From positions 1,798,001-1,862,000 of the forward strand of contig NZ_CP123448.1 in assembly GCF_030177895.1 (NCBI RefSeq): a DNA stretch of 64,000 bases. Direction: 5' to 3'. Each line of letters starts with the position of its first letter. The first letter of the stretch is position 1. Positions 17,648 through 28,878 of this stretch are shown here, piece by piece. The notes below the pieces were generated by a model. It did no database searches, was not told where the DNA came from, and saw only the letters and a list, made by a program, of their open reading frames with translations. The stretch is from Kingella negevensis. GTDB lineage: Bacteria > Pseudomonadota > Gammaproteobacteria > Burkholderiales > Neisseriaceae. Both the position numbers and the translations under genes were made by a program.

Positions 17648-17684
17648 AAAAAACCGTTTTCAGGCAGCCTGAAAACGGTTTTTC
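17648..17684. terminator. bidirectional terminator containing a palindromic DUS
   Basis: A long near-perfect palindrome, AAAAACCGTTTTCAGG paired with its complement, with T-runs on both strands. It separates the convergent lipoprotein and HAD genes. Confidence 0.85.
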
Positions 17685-17686
17685 TT

Positions 17687-18496
17687 TTATTTCAAAACAT
17701 CTTCAATCACACTCAACTCAACCAATCCGCGATAAATCCCGTCATCGTCAATGGTTGGGCAAACATGGTTGGCAACGGCTTTCAATTCAGGAATCGAGTT
17801 GCCCATTGCCACGCCAAATCCCACCGCTTCAATCATCTCAAAATCATTCGGGCCATCGCCAAACGCCATCGCGTCCGCCATGGTTAAGCCCAATTTGTCT
17901 AACGCAGCCTGAATGCCACGCGCTTTTGAACCGTCTTTGTCTAGCAAATCCAAACCGCTTGCGTGCCAACGAATCGTTTGGAAATTTTCAGGCAGCAATT
18001 GAGCCACTTCCGCGTCTTGCTCTTGTGGATAAAAACCCAGAATTTGATACGTTTCATATTTATCCAACGCGTCCGCGTCTGTTTGATGAACGATGCCGAG
18101 CGAATTCAACGCATCACGCAAATAATCGTTTTCTGCAAACGCAAACAAGCCTTCACGCCCTGCCAAAATATGCGCAATACCGCGCTCTTTTAGGCTGCCT
18201 GAAAATTGGCGCAACACGGTTTTATCAATCGGGAACGTTGCCAATGGTTTGCCTTGAAATTCAACGTATTGACCGTTCACGGAAACAATCATTTCAATGC
18301 CACATTCGTCAATCACTTCCAAGATTTTTTCAGGGATAGACGGAATGGCGCGACCTGTAGCAATCGCAGTAATAATTCCTTGTTTTTTCAATTCTTTCAG
18401 GGCGATTTTGGTGCTTTCAGGCACATATTTTTTACCGCGATTAATGTAAAGCGTTTCATCAATATCAAAGAAAACAACTTTTGGTTTTTGTGTCAT
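17687..18496 (-). CDS. Cof-type HAD-IIB family phosphatase
   Basis: A 269-residue haloacid-dehalogenase phosphatase. Motif I is FFDIDETLY (nucleophile Asp11, Asp13), motif II is in IATGRA, the lysine motif is in LDKDGSKARG, and motif IV is GDGPND. The cap domain is the C2 alpha/beta type seen in sugar-phosphate or cofactor phosphatases. It overlaps the 3' end of nadE by 4 bp, so the two are translationally coupled. The substrate is not predictable. Confidence 0.9.
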   Translation of the reverse strand: MTQKPKVVFFDIDETLYINRGKKYVPESTKIALKELKKQGIITAIATGRAIPSIPEKILEVIDECGIEMIVSVNGQYVEFQGKPLATFPIDKTVLRQFSGSLKERGIAHILAGREGLFAFAENDYLRDALNSLGIVHQTDADALDKYETYQILGFYPQEQDAEVAQLLPENFQTIRWHASGLDLLDKDGSKARGIQAALDKLGLTMADAMAFGDGPNDFEMIEAVGFGVAMGNSIPELKAVANHVCPTIDDDGIYRGLVELSVIEDVLK

Positions 18497-19290
18497 TTAA
18501 ATAACTCCTTCGGGATAGTACAAACTGGAATAGGTTGAACTTTGTGTTGTGTGGCGCGGTTGAGTTTCACAAAAATATCAAAGACTTCTTGGTCGCGTCC
18601 GCTAAATTGCTCGCGTGTGGCACCTGCTTCTTTTTGCGCCATCGCCCATTCTAATTCTGGGTAAGTCGCGCCCATTTGCTGTTCATCGGTGCGTTCGCCG
18701 TCCCACAAGCCGTCTGTGGGCGCGGCAGCCTGAATGTCTTGTGAAACGCCTAATGCTTTGGCAATCTCATACACTTGCGTTTTGAGTAAATCGGCGATTG
18801 GGCTGATATCCACGCCGCCGTCGCCATATTTTGTGAAGAAACCCACGCCGAAATCTTCTACTTTGTTGCCTGTGCCTGCCACCAGTAAACCGTTGATTTG
18901 TCCGTAATAATACAGCGTGGTCATGCGCAAACGGGAACGGGTGTTTGCCATGGCTAAATCTTGGTTGTCAGCTTTTTTCAGGCTGCCTGAAAGCGCGGTG
19001 TGTTCAAATTGTTCAAAAGTGGGGGTTAAATCCACTAATTCGCCGCGCACATTTGCATATTTTGCAGATAGGGCGGCGATGTGTTTCGCTGCGCGGTCAA
19101 ATTGGTCTGGTTTTTGGCGAATGGGCATATTGAGCAGCAGAACCTCTAAGCCTGTTTGGGCGCACAGTGTGGAAACCACGGCAGAATCAATGCCGCCCGA
19201 TACGCCCACCACGAAACCTTTAGCTTGGGATTTGGTGGCGTAATCGCGCAGCCAGTTGATGATGTGTTGAATAATGGCTTGGGTTTGCAT
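18493..19290 (-). CDS. nadE: ammonia-dependent NAD synthetase
   Basis: A 265-residue enzyme amidating deamido-NAD to NAD with ATP. The N-type ATP-pyrophosphatase loop VSGGIDSAV is near residue 30, and the deamido-NAD binding region LLVAGTGNKVEDFGVGFFTKYGDGGVD is intact. There is no N-terminal glutaminase domain, so it uses ammonia. It is the first gene of a two-gene operon with the HAD phosphatase. Confidence 0.94.
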   Translation of the reverse strand: MQTQAIIQHIINWLRDYATKSQAKGFVVGVSGGIDSAVVSTLCAQTGLEVLLLNMPIRQKPDQFDRAAKHIAALSAKYANVRGELVDLTPTFEQFEHTALSGSLKKADNQDLAMANTRSRLRMTTLYYYGQINGLLVAGTGNKVEDFGVGFFTKYGDGGVDISPIADLLKTQVYEIAKALGVSQDIQAAAPTDGLWDGERTDEQQMGATYPELEWAMAQKEAGATREQFSGRDQEVFDIFVKLNRATQHKVQPIPVCTIPKELFK

Positions 19291-19381
19291 GATGAAACCT
19301 TGTTATAAAAAAGGTAAGAATATAACGTGTTTTCAGGCTGCCTAAAAGACTAAATGAGGGTTTGTTGAGGAGACTCAAAAG

Positions 19382-19424
19382 ATAAAAACCGTTATCAGTA
19401 ATGAAAGCAGATAACGGTTTTTAT
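19382..19424. terminator. strong hairpin in the nadE-adh divergent gap
   Basis: ATAAAAACCGTTATC and GATAACGGTTTTTAT form a 15-bp stem with a short loop. It has terminator form but lies between divergent genes, upstream of both starts. The rest of the 330-base gap is AT-rich, with a DUS-like site near 19331 and a possible TACAAT -10 near 19550. Confidence 0.55.
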
Positions 19425-19636
19425 GTGATTTATGAAGCGCGAAATTGTCAATTATACGCAAAAAATTGAAAACGGTTTGTAAAGAATGAAGGGTTGTTGT
19501 CGCAGAACAACTATCTTGAAGTTTGTTCTATCTTGTTGAAGTAATTAGATTACAATAATGTTCATCAAGAGACACATTTTGAACGTTTCTTCTCTCTACA
19601 TACCTTTTTTATTAACTCATTATGAAGGAGCTTGCC

Positions 19637-20698
19637 ATGAAAGGCTTTGCAATGTTGAAAATTGGGGAAACAGGTTGGATTGAAAAAGAACGTCCAAAAT
19701 GTGGTCCTTTAGATGCGATTGTGAAACCACTCGCTTTATCCCCTTGCACATCAGACGTGCATACTGTTTGGGCGGGTGCATTGGGCGAACGCGAAAACAT
19801 GATTTTGGGACACGAAGGCTGTGGCGTTGTGGCTGAAGTGGGCGAATTAGTTAAAGATTTCAAAGTGGGCGACCGCGTGATGGTGGCTGCGATTACGCCA
19901 GACTGGGGTAGCGTGGAAGCACAAGGCGGTTATCCAATGCACTCAGGCGGCATGTTGTCAGGCTGGAAATTCTCTAACTTCAAAGACGGCGTGTTCGGCG
20001 AATACTTCCACGTGAACGAAGCAGATGCTAACTTAGCGCACATGCCAGCCAGCATTACACCGCAAGAAGCGTGCATGTTGTCAGACATGGTGCCAACAGG
20101 TTTCCACGGCGTTGAATTGGCTGAAGTGGAATTTGGCGACACCGTTTTGGTGGTCGGCATTGGTCCTGTGGGTTTGATGTCTGTGGCAGGTGCAAACTTG
20201 CGCGGCGCATCTCGCATTATCTGTGTGGGCACGCGCAAAATTTGCCAAGATGTGGCTCGTGGCTACGGCGCAACCGATTTCATCAGCTACAAAGATGGTC
20301 CAATCGATGAACAAGTGTTGAAAATGACTGGCGGCAAAGGCGTGGACAAAGCGATTATTGCTGGCGGCGAAGTGGATACTTTTGAACCTGTCATCAAATG
20401 CTTGAAAGCAGGCGGCAAAATCGGTAACGTGAACTATTTGGGCGAGGGTGCTTATGTGAACATTCCGCGCGTTGAATGGGGCGTGGGCATGGGTCATAAA
20501 CAAATCAATGGCGGTTTGATGCCTGGCGGACGTCGCCGTTTGGAAAAATTGGCTAGCTTGATTGAATGCGGCAAATTAGACGTGAAACCTTTGCTGACGC
20601 ACGTTTTCCACGGTTTTGAACACGTTGAAGATGCGTTGATGTTAATGAAAGACAAACCGTCTGATTTGATTAAACCTGTTGTGATTTTGGGCGAATAA
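19637..20698 (+). CDS. NADP-dependent secondary alcohol dehydrogenase (zinc type)
   Basis: A 353-residue medium-chain dehydrogenase very like the Thermoanaerobacter/Clostridium isopropanol dehydrogenases, with the same MKGFAML start and LIKPVVIL end. Catalytic zinc ligands are visible: Cys in SPCTSDVH, His-Glu in LGHEG, and Asp in LSDMVPTGFHG. The cofactor fold is VVGIGPVGLMSV. I chose ATG 19637 with AAGGAG just upstream over ATG 19622. The four-cysteine structural zinc lobe is absent, as in this subfamily. It probably interconverts secondary alcohols and ketones. Confidence 0.9.
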   Translation: MKGFAMLKIGETGWIEKERPKCGPLDAIVKPLALSPCTSDVHTVWAGALGERENMILGHEGCGVVAEVGELVKDFKVGDRVMVAAITPDWGSVEAQGGYPMHSGGMLSGWKFSNFKDGVFGEYFHVNEADANLAHMPASITPQEACMLSDMVPTGFHGVELAEVEFGDTVLVVGIGPVGLMSVAGANLRGASRIICVGTRKICQDVARGYGATDFISYKDGPIDEQVLKMTGGKGVDKAIIAGGEVDTFEPVIKCLKAGGKIGNVNYLGEGAYVNIPRVEWGVGMGHKQINGGLMPGGRRRLEKLASLIECGKLDVKPLLTHVFHGFEHVEDALMLMKDKPSDLIKPVVILGE

Positions 20699-20709
20699 TC
20701 TCAAAATGG

Positions 20710-20752
20710 AAAAAGAGCGCGAGCATGATAAGATTGTCCGCGCTCTTTTTGT
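20710..20752 (+). terminator. terminator after the alcohol dehydrogenase gene
   Basis: AAAAAGAGCGCG and CGCGCTCTTTTT arms around a 17-base loop with a T-run. Not DUS-based. Confidence 0.82.
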
Positions 20753-20770
20753 GTTTTCAGGCTGCATTTT

Positions 20771-20844
20771 GTAGGGTGTGTCCCACACCCCGAAATACTC
20801 ACGCAGCCTGAAAGATTAAAATGGTGCGCACGGCACACCCTACC
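20771..20844. repeat. inverted pair of GTAGGGTGTG-type short repeats
   Basis: GTAGGGTGTGTCCCACACCCC and its diverged inverted partner GGTGCGCACGGCACACCCTACC enclose an uptake sequence. Relatives occur at 44790-44810, 44854-44874, 46448-46467 and 57171-57236. Confidence 0.65.
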
Positions 20845-20880
20845 ATAAAATGCAGCCTGAAAAAAGGAAACCCACAAACC

Positions 20881-21804
20881 ATGAAAATACTCATCATCAC
20901 AGGCTTTCTAGGCGCAGGCAAAACTCGTTTCATACAAGAAATGGCGCGCCAAACAGGGCAACAATTCGTTATTTTGGAAAACGAATTTGGCAAACTCGGC
21001 TTAGACGGCGCACGACTGCAAGAAAGCGCAGGCGACCAACTCAAAGTTTGGGAACTGAGCGAAGGCTGCATTTGCTGCTCACTCGATTTAGATTTCACCT
21101 ACACCGTTCTCACGATTGCCAATAGCCTAAACCCCGACTATTTAGTGATTGAACCCAGCGGCGTTGCCATGCCCAGCAACATCATCGCGCAGCTCAACAA
21201 AATCGCCTACGAGCGTATTACCCTTGCCGCACCGATTGTGCTGATTGACGGCGCACATTATCAAAACAGTCGCGCCCAATTTGCCGATTATTTTCAAGAC
21301 CAACTCAGCAGCGCAAACACAGTCGTTGTCAGCAAAACAGAAAATTGGCGGCGTGATGATTTTGCCAAATTGCGCGAAGAACTGAGCCTGTCGACCGAAA
21401 TCACGCTGTTTGAAACGCATTACAGCCACTGGTCGCGTGAGCAATGGCAATCGCTGCTGGAAACGGAAATGCAGTTGGTAAACGAAAACGGTAAAACGCA
21501 ATTTAAGTTCAAACAAATCAAAAAGCAGCCTGAAAATCCGTTGGCAAACATCAGCATTGAATCGCCGTATTTTGCCAATATTGGTTGGCTGGACTACGCG
21601 CTGCGTGTGTTGGTTTCAGGCTGCGTGGGGAAAATCGCACGCGCAAAAGGTTGCTGCGAAATTGCAGGGCATTGGGTGAAATTTGATTTGGTGAATACGG
21701 AATACGCGATTACAGGCAGTGAATCGATGGAGGATTCTCGCGCGGTGGTGATTGGACAAAATTTTAATCATGACGCGATTAAGATGTTGTTTCAACAAAA
21801 ATAA
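20881..21804 (+). CDS. CobW/G3E-family GTPase (metallochaperone-like)
   Basis: A 307-residue P-loop GTPase. Walker A is GFLGAGKT; ENEFGKLGLDG and the metal-binding EGCICCSL (CxCC) motif identify the G3E/COG0523 group. A short CobW C-terminal domain follows. Family members deliver zinc or other metals to target enzymes. The usual NKxD base-recognition motif appears as SKTE. The start at 20881 is preferred over in-frame upstream codons that run through repeats. The target is not known from context. Confidence 0.87.
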   Translation: MKILIITGFLGAGKTRFIQEMARQTGQQFVILENEFGKLGLDGARLQESAGDQLKVWELSEGCICCSLDLDFTYTVLTIANSLNPDYLVIEPSGVAMPSNIIAQLNKIAYERITLAAPIVLIDGAHYQNSRAQFADYFQDQLSSANTVVVSKTENWRRDDFAKLREELSLSTEITLFETHYSHWSREQWQSLLETEMQLVNENGKTQFKFKQIKKQPENPLANISIESPYFANIGWLDYALRVLVSGCVGKIARAKGCCEIAGHWVKFDLVNTEYAITGSESMEDSRAVVIGQNFNHDAIKMLFQQK

Positions 21805-21875
21805 AACGCAGCCTGAAAACGGTTTGACAGCGTTTTCAGGCTGCTCTAAAATTTGCCTCAGCATTCAGAGTTGGA

Positions 21876-21990
21876 CGTTTCCATGCCAACCTGCCGCGAT
21901 GTGCGTGGTAAGGTGGATAATCGCAAAAGTGATTGATGTGGCTCGCAAGAGCAACAATGGAAATGCCCACAACTAGAATGTGGGCTTTTT
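21876..21990 (+). ncRNA. structured RNA resembling phage C4 antisense RNA, with terminator
   Basis: A closing 9-bp helix (21876-21884 with 21957-21965) surrounds three hairpins. The first pairs CCAACCT with AGGTGG, topped by CCGCG/CGTGG. The second is AATCGC-AAAA-GTGATT at 21919-21934. The third is GCTC-GCAA-GAGC at 21941-21952, a GNRA tetraloop. An intrinsic terminator, GCCCACA/TGTGGGC plus T-run, follows at 21965-21990. The arrangement and the GTTTCCATGCCA...ATGGAAAT closing strands recall the C4 antisense RNA of P1/P7-type phages; this resemblance is from memory. No phage genes are adjacent. Confidence 0.6.
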
Positions 21991-22049
21991 TATTTTCGGG
22001 GCATTTATCCTCAACTTGCACCCCTTAATTTGCTAAACAAGGAATCATT

Positions 22050-22349
22050 ATGACAACCGCAATCAACTTTCGTTTTTTCACGCAACCCGCCAGCGCATTT
22101 GTTCGCGTGGAAACGTATTCAGACGATTCGTCTTATCCACAAAAAGTGGCGACTATTCAGCCTAATAGCGTTTCAGGCTGCCATATTTGGCAATTTGGTA
22201 CGCACACCACAGATAATCCATTGCCGATTTTAACGGCGTATTTTGCTGAAATTGGCGCGGAGAATGCGGAATACGCTGCGCAAAGTTGTGTGGAGAGAAC
22301 CAATCGGTTTGTGGCGGAACGGCAGCAGGTTTTTGCTGGTCGTGAATAA
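22050..22349 (+). CDS. hypothetical protein
   Basis: A 99-residue soluble protein with a good ribosome-binding site (AAGGA) and no signal peptide. It begins MTTAINFRFFTQPASAF and ends in a helical charged segment. I recognise no family. It follows the C4-like RNA and its terminator by about 60 bases. An internal uptake-sequence core encodes VSGC. Confidence 0.65.
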   Translation: MTTAINFRFFTQPASAFVRVETYSDDSSYPQKVATIQPNSVSGCHIWQFGTHTTDNPLPILTAYFAEIGAENAEYAAQSCVERTNRFVAERQQVFAGRE

Positions 22350-22356
22350 ATGAAGA

Positions 22357-22389
22357 AAGCAGCCTGAAAATGGTTTCAGGCTGCTTTTT
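22357..22389. terminator. bidirectional inverted-DUS terminator
   Basis: AAAGCAGCCTGAAA and TTTCAGGCTGCTTT arms with T-runs on both sides, between the convergent 99-residue gene and the first CAP lipoprotein gene. Confidence 0.8.
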
Positions 22390-22394
22390 ATCGA

Positions 22395-23651
22395 TTAAGG
22401 TTGTTTCTTCGCACCAAATGCACCAATTTTGCCATTGGCTTTTTGTTCGCGGAAATCGCCAGCTAATTCAGCGGCGTTGTTGCCAAAGAAACCGCCATGC
22501 GTTTCGACATCTGCACCGGCATCGCTGTGGAAGGTGTTGCCTGTGATGCCTGCTTTTAGGTTAATGATGGTTTGTCCGCTGCTGCGGATTGTGCCTGTTA
22601 AACTTTTGCTTTGGAAATTGGCGTTAAATTGGGCAGCAGCTTGGGTGTTGGTTTTTTGTCCACTAACTACCACGGCTTGTCCAACATATGTGGCAGAACC
22701 TGTTTGCGGCATATTGGCGGTTGGCGTGCCTTGGTAGAAGGTTTGATAACGGTTTACGTCGTTATTTTTCACTACGCCAAAACGGGTGTAGGTGTAACCG
22801 CTTACTGTGCCGCTGTGATTGTTGCCGCTAAAGTTTTGCCATTGACCTGATTGGACATTGAGCGGAATGCTGACACCATCTACAAGCAGGGAAGTTAAAG
22901 AGGCTTTGTTGTTGGTTTCTGCGATGTTGGAATCGAAGTAGTATTTGCTGGTGGTGGCATCATCAGCAAAAATTTGCACCCAGTAATAGCCATATTTACT
23001 TCCTGGAACATATACTACACCCGCACCCATTTTAGTGTAGGTTTTTAAAATCATATTTTTGTAATGTCCCGAACTATTTCGCCATTGGTCCAATACTGTT
23101 TTATCTGCTGTAGTGTTACCCGCGGCAATATTTTCGCCAACATAATTCGTTGTACCGCCTACTTGAATGTTCTGTCCATTTAAACGTGCATGTTCAAATG
23201 AACGGACAATCTCTTCTGCACGGCGTTGTGCGTAAGCAGATAATCTTTCATCATGTTTCAGTGCTGGTAAACCAACTTCGGCACGAAGTTTATTTGTATT
23301 GGTTACAACTTTTTGCGCTTCTGTTGCTAATTTTCCAGTTGGCGGTGCAACTTTCCAAGAATGCGTTAATGAATATAACGTTTGGTCGCGAGCAACGGCT
23401 TTTGTAATGCCTGTATTGCTGCCCATATTGGTATAAATTGGGTTATTTGTATTGTTGTTGGTATTAGCGGAATTATTGGTATTTTTATTTGTATTACCAG
23501 AATTATTGGTATTGGCATTATTGCTGGTGTTGTTAGCATTGCCAGAATTGTTATTGGTTACATCAGGTCCATTATTCGAGCCTGAACTACCACAAGCTGC
23601 TAATGCAATAGCCACAAATGTGTAAACAAGAGAACGAGCGACTTTCATCAT
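22395..23651 (-). CDS. CAP-domain surface lipoprotein with TbpB-like beta-barrel, paralogue 1
   Basis: A 418-residue lipoprotein: signal peptide with lipobox LAAC (Cys20), an Asn/Thr-rich low-complexity linker to about residue 78, a CAP/SCP domain (about 110-245, with FEHARLNG, GENIAAG, WRNSSGHYKNMI and YYWVQIFA blocks), and a C-terminal domain starting LLVDGVSIPL. The last domain ends with HGGFFGNNAAELAGDF, typical of the TbpB/factor-H-binding-protein barrel. Such lipoproteins are usually exposed at the surface through Slam. The ligand is unknown. It is a tandem duplicate of the next gene with a nearly identical 3' end. Confidence 0.85.
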   Translation of the reverse strand: MMKVARSLVYTFVAIALAACGSSGSNNGPDVTNNNSGNANNTSNNANTNNSGNTNKNTNNSANTNNNTNNPIYTNMGSNTGITKAVARDQTLYSLTHSWKVAPPTGKLATEAQKVVTNTNKLRAEVGLPALKHDERLSAYAQRRAEEIVRSFEHARLNGQNIQVGGTTNYVGENIAAGNTTADKTVLDQWRNSSGHYKNMILKTYTKMGAGVVYVPGSKYGYYWVQIFADDATTSKYYFDSNIAETNNKASLTSLLVDGVSIPLNVQSGQWQNFSGNNHSGTVSGYTYTRFGVVKNNDVNRYQTFYQGTPTANMPQTGSATYVGQAVVVSGQKTNTQAAAQFNANFQSKSLTGTIRSSGQTIINLKAGITGNTFHSDAGADVETHGGFFGNNAAELAGDFREQKANGKIGAFGAKKQP

Positions 23652-23727
23652 AAAGTTCCTTCTAATATTGGAAAAAATTATATTGTTATTCGCAGCCTGA
23701 AAATGGTTTCAGGCTGCTTTTTATTGA

Positions 23728-24942
23728 TTAAGGTTGTTTCTTCGCACCAAATGCACCAATTTTGCCATTGGCTTTTTGTTCGCGGAAATCGCCAGCTAAT
23801 TCAACGGCGTTGTCGCCAAAGAAACCGCCATGCGTTTCCACGGTTGCGGCTGCGTCGCTGTGGAATGTGTTGCCTGTAATATTAGCTTGCAGGTTTACCA
23901 CGGTTTTTCCATTGTTACTCAATGAACCCGTTAAACTTTTGTTTTTAAAGTTCACATCAAACTGAGCAGCCACTTGTGTATTAAGTGCTTGTCCGTCCAC
24001 CACCACACCTTGCCCCACGTATTTCGCAGAACCTGTTTGCGGCATATTGTTAGTTGGTGTGCCTTGATAGAACGTTTGATAACGGTTTACTTCGTTGTGT
24101 TTCAATGAGCCAAAACGAGTGTAAGCATAACCACTCACCACGCCACTATGGCTATCGGTATGAATCTCTTTCCATTTACCTGCTTCAACATTCAAAGGAA
24201 TGCTTACACCGTCCACAACCAATGAAGTTAAAGGTTTTTGATTATTGGTTTCTGCGATAGAAGAATCAAAATAGTAATCGCTGCTGGCGTTATCTGAACC
24301 AAAGATTTGCACCCAATAATATTTTTTTTGACTGTTTGGCAAGTAAACCAAACCTAAACCAATTTTGGTGTAATCTTTGTTAATCATATTCGCATAGTGG
24401 CCTTTACTGTTTTTCCAGTCGGTTACCACAATATCCGCCGTGGTTTGACCCATTGCGATATTTTCACCCCATACCGCGCCTTGCTTGCGGTTCACCACCG
24501 CCACGCCAGAGCCAATTGCTTGCCCACTGCTTAAGCGTTGATGCTCAAACAATTGCACAATTTCTTCAGCACGTCTTTGCGCATAAGCTGATAAACGCGC
24601 GTCGTATTTCAATGCACTTAAACCCAAATCCTGACGGATTTTATTGGTGTTTTCCACCGCTTTTTGGACTTCAGTCGCTTGAGTGGCTGCCGGTGGCATC
24701 ATTTTCCAAGAGTGAGTCATCGAATATAAGGTCTGGTCTCGATTAGCAGCCAGCGTAATGCCCGTGTTGTTATTTTTTCCGTTATTGCTATCAACAATAA
24801 CAGGCGTGTTGTTTTGATTGTTTGGATTGGTGTTGTTATTCAAGCCTAAATCAGGTCCGCTATTAGAACCACCGCCGCCACCACAAGCAGACAAAACAGC
24901 AGCCGCAAGAATAAATAAAACAGAATGGGCAACTTTCATCAT
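23728..24942 (-). CDS. CAP-domain surface lipoprotein with TbpB-like beta-barrel, paralogue 2
   Basis: A 404-residue paralogue with the same order: lipobox LSAC (Cys20), a poly-Gly stretch directly after the cysteine, an Asn-rich linker, CAP domain (EHQRLSSGQ, GENIAMGQTTAD, KGHYANMI, YYWVQIFG), and TbpB-like C-terminal barrel ending HGGFFGDNAVELAGDF. A glycine run after the lipidated Cys is common in TbpB-type surface lipoproteins. I prefer ATG 24942 or 24939, after AAGGGG, to an upstream in-frame start at 25020. It is transcribed before paralogue 1. Confidence 0.85.
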   Translation of the reverse strand: MMKVAHSVLFILAAAVLSACGGGGGSNSGPDLGLNNNTNPNNQNNTPVIVDSNNGKNNNTGITLAANRDQTLYSMTHSWKMMPPAATQATEVQKAVENTNKIRQDLGLSALKYDARLSAYAQRRAEEIVQLFEHQRLSSGQAIGSGVAVVNRKQGAVWGENIAMGQTTADIVVTDWKNSKGHYANMINKDYTKIGLGLVYLPNSQKKYYWVQIFGSDNASSDYYFDSSIAETNNQKPLTSLVVDGVSIPLNVEAGKWKEIHTDSHSGVVSGYAYTRFGSLKHNEVNRYQTFYQGTPTNNMPQTGSAKYVGQGVVVDGQALNTQVAAQFDVNFKNKSLTGSLSNNGKTVVNLQANITGNTFHSDAAATVETHGGFFGDNAVELAGDFREQKANGKIGAFGAKKQP

Positions 24943-25048
24943 TATCCCCTTCAAGGTCAGCAAAAAACGAATGAAAACAAATGGTTTGATTATGTTAAAC
25001 TTTTTTAATTTAAACAGCAATAGCTTTACAGGAATAGCAAAAAATTAA

Positions 25049-27847
<2,799 letters not shown>

Positions 27848-27855
27848 ATAAAATT

Positions 27856-27899
27856 CAGGCAGCCTGAAAAGTTGGTTTTCAGGCTGCCTGAATTTTTTT
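27856..27899 (+). terminator. inverted-DUS terminator after leuS
   Basis: TTCAGGCAGCCTGAAAA and TTTTCAGGCTGCCTGAA arms followed by a T7 run. Confidence 0.83.
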
Positions 27900-27907
27900 G
27901 AATCCAC

Positions 27908-27913
27908 TATAAT
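27908..27913 (+). promoter_or_regulatory. TATAAT -10 of the restriction-modification locus
   Basis: TATAAT within CCACTATAATATTC, about 30 bases before the first gene of the locus. No convincing -35 is visible. Confidence 0.45.
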
Positions 27914-27941
27914 ATTCACCATATTTAATTAAACAAACAAA

Positions 27942-28878
27942 ATGATGACTTTTGCCACCCCCATTTCCACACCAACCCAACCCCATTCCGCCGACATTTC
28001 CGAAAATCATATGCGAATGCACATTCCTGAAATTTTGGAAATTTTACTGATTGACCGTACTACTTCTACCAGCGGAACCATTAAAAATATTATTTGGGCA
28101 AATGAAAATTACATCGCGTATGGCGAACAACATTACGCCGCCACTTCGCCGATTAAAATAGATTTGATTACAGGCGAACACACACCCCACATCATGCCAC
28201 GCGCTTTAAAATCGCAAGAATTACAAAAAGAACGCACCAAATCCAAAGCCGAAGTTTTCACGCCAACATGGGTGGTGAAAATACAAAATGACGCGCTTGA
28301 TGAAAACTATGCCGATGACGATTTGGAAACCTACATCAGACGAAAATGGCTGGAAATCACTTGCGGCGAAGCGCCGTATATGACCACGCGCTACGACATG
28401 GAAACAGGCAAACTCATTTCCCTAGCCGAACGTGTCGGCTTTATTGACCGAAAATTGTGCCGAATCAATCAACACATTCAAGACAAAGCAGAATGGCACA
28501 GAATGGCACAGAATGGCAATGCTCGCTTATCAAGCCAGCTACGGTTTTGAATGGAATGGCGATTCACTGTTATTGGCGCGTGAAAATTTACTCTACACTT
28601 ACCGCGATTTTTACTACGACAAATGGCAAGAAGAGCCACTACACGATTTATTCAAAGACATCGCAGAAATCATCAGCTACAACGTTTTTCAAATGGACGG
28701 TTTAAAATACATCATTCCGCTGTCGGAAAAACGCGAAAAAATCATCATTCAGCAGTTATCTTTATTTGATGAAAGACCAGCCAATGAAGAATGGCGCATT
28801 CAGGCAGGCAAGCGCGTGAAAATCATGAACTGGAACACCAAAAAAATGGAATATTTTGATAAAGAGCTAAAATTATGA
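27942..28878 (+). pseudogene. restriction-enzyme M-subunit-like companion gene, frameshifted
   Basis: Two overlapping frames (27942-28550 and 28432-28878) make one protein of about 308 residues if a single 10-bp unit is removed from the tandem repeat at 28491-28520; the fused reading is AEWHRMAMLAYQASYGFEWNG. The N-terminal half contains KAEVFTPTWVV and LEITCGEAPY, typical of proteins annotated as restriction endonuclease subunit M that precede GIY-YIG/helicase/methylase enzymes. It overlaps the next gene by 4 bp (ATGA). As written the gene is off; repeat slippage could restore it. Confidence 0.75.
28491..28520 (+). repeat. 10-bp tandem repeat at the frameshift
   Basis: GAATGGCACA twice, followed by a third unit GAATGGCAAT. 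Loss of one unit restores the reading frame of the companion gene; gain of two units would also do so. Confidence 0.85.

Noticed and set aside
21876..21990. tracrRNA or cobalamin riboswitch as identity of the structured RNA
   Set aside because: No anti-repeat or cas genes exist, and the B12-box and other riboswitch core sequences are absent; the terminator closes it off from the next gene.
21752..22021. Small proteins on both strands over the C4-like RNA (21752-21976 and 21836-22021)
   Set aside because: Neither has a ribosome-binding site. Both overlap a base-paired segment and terminator, so an RNA explanation fits better.
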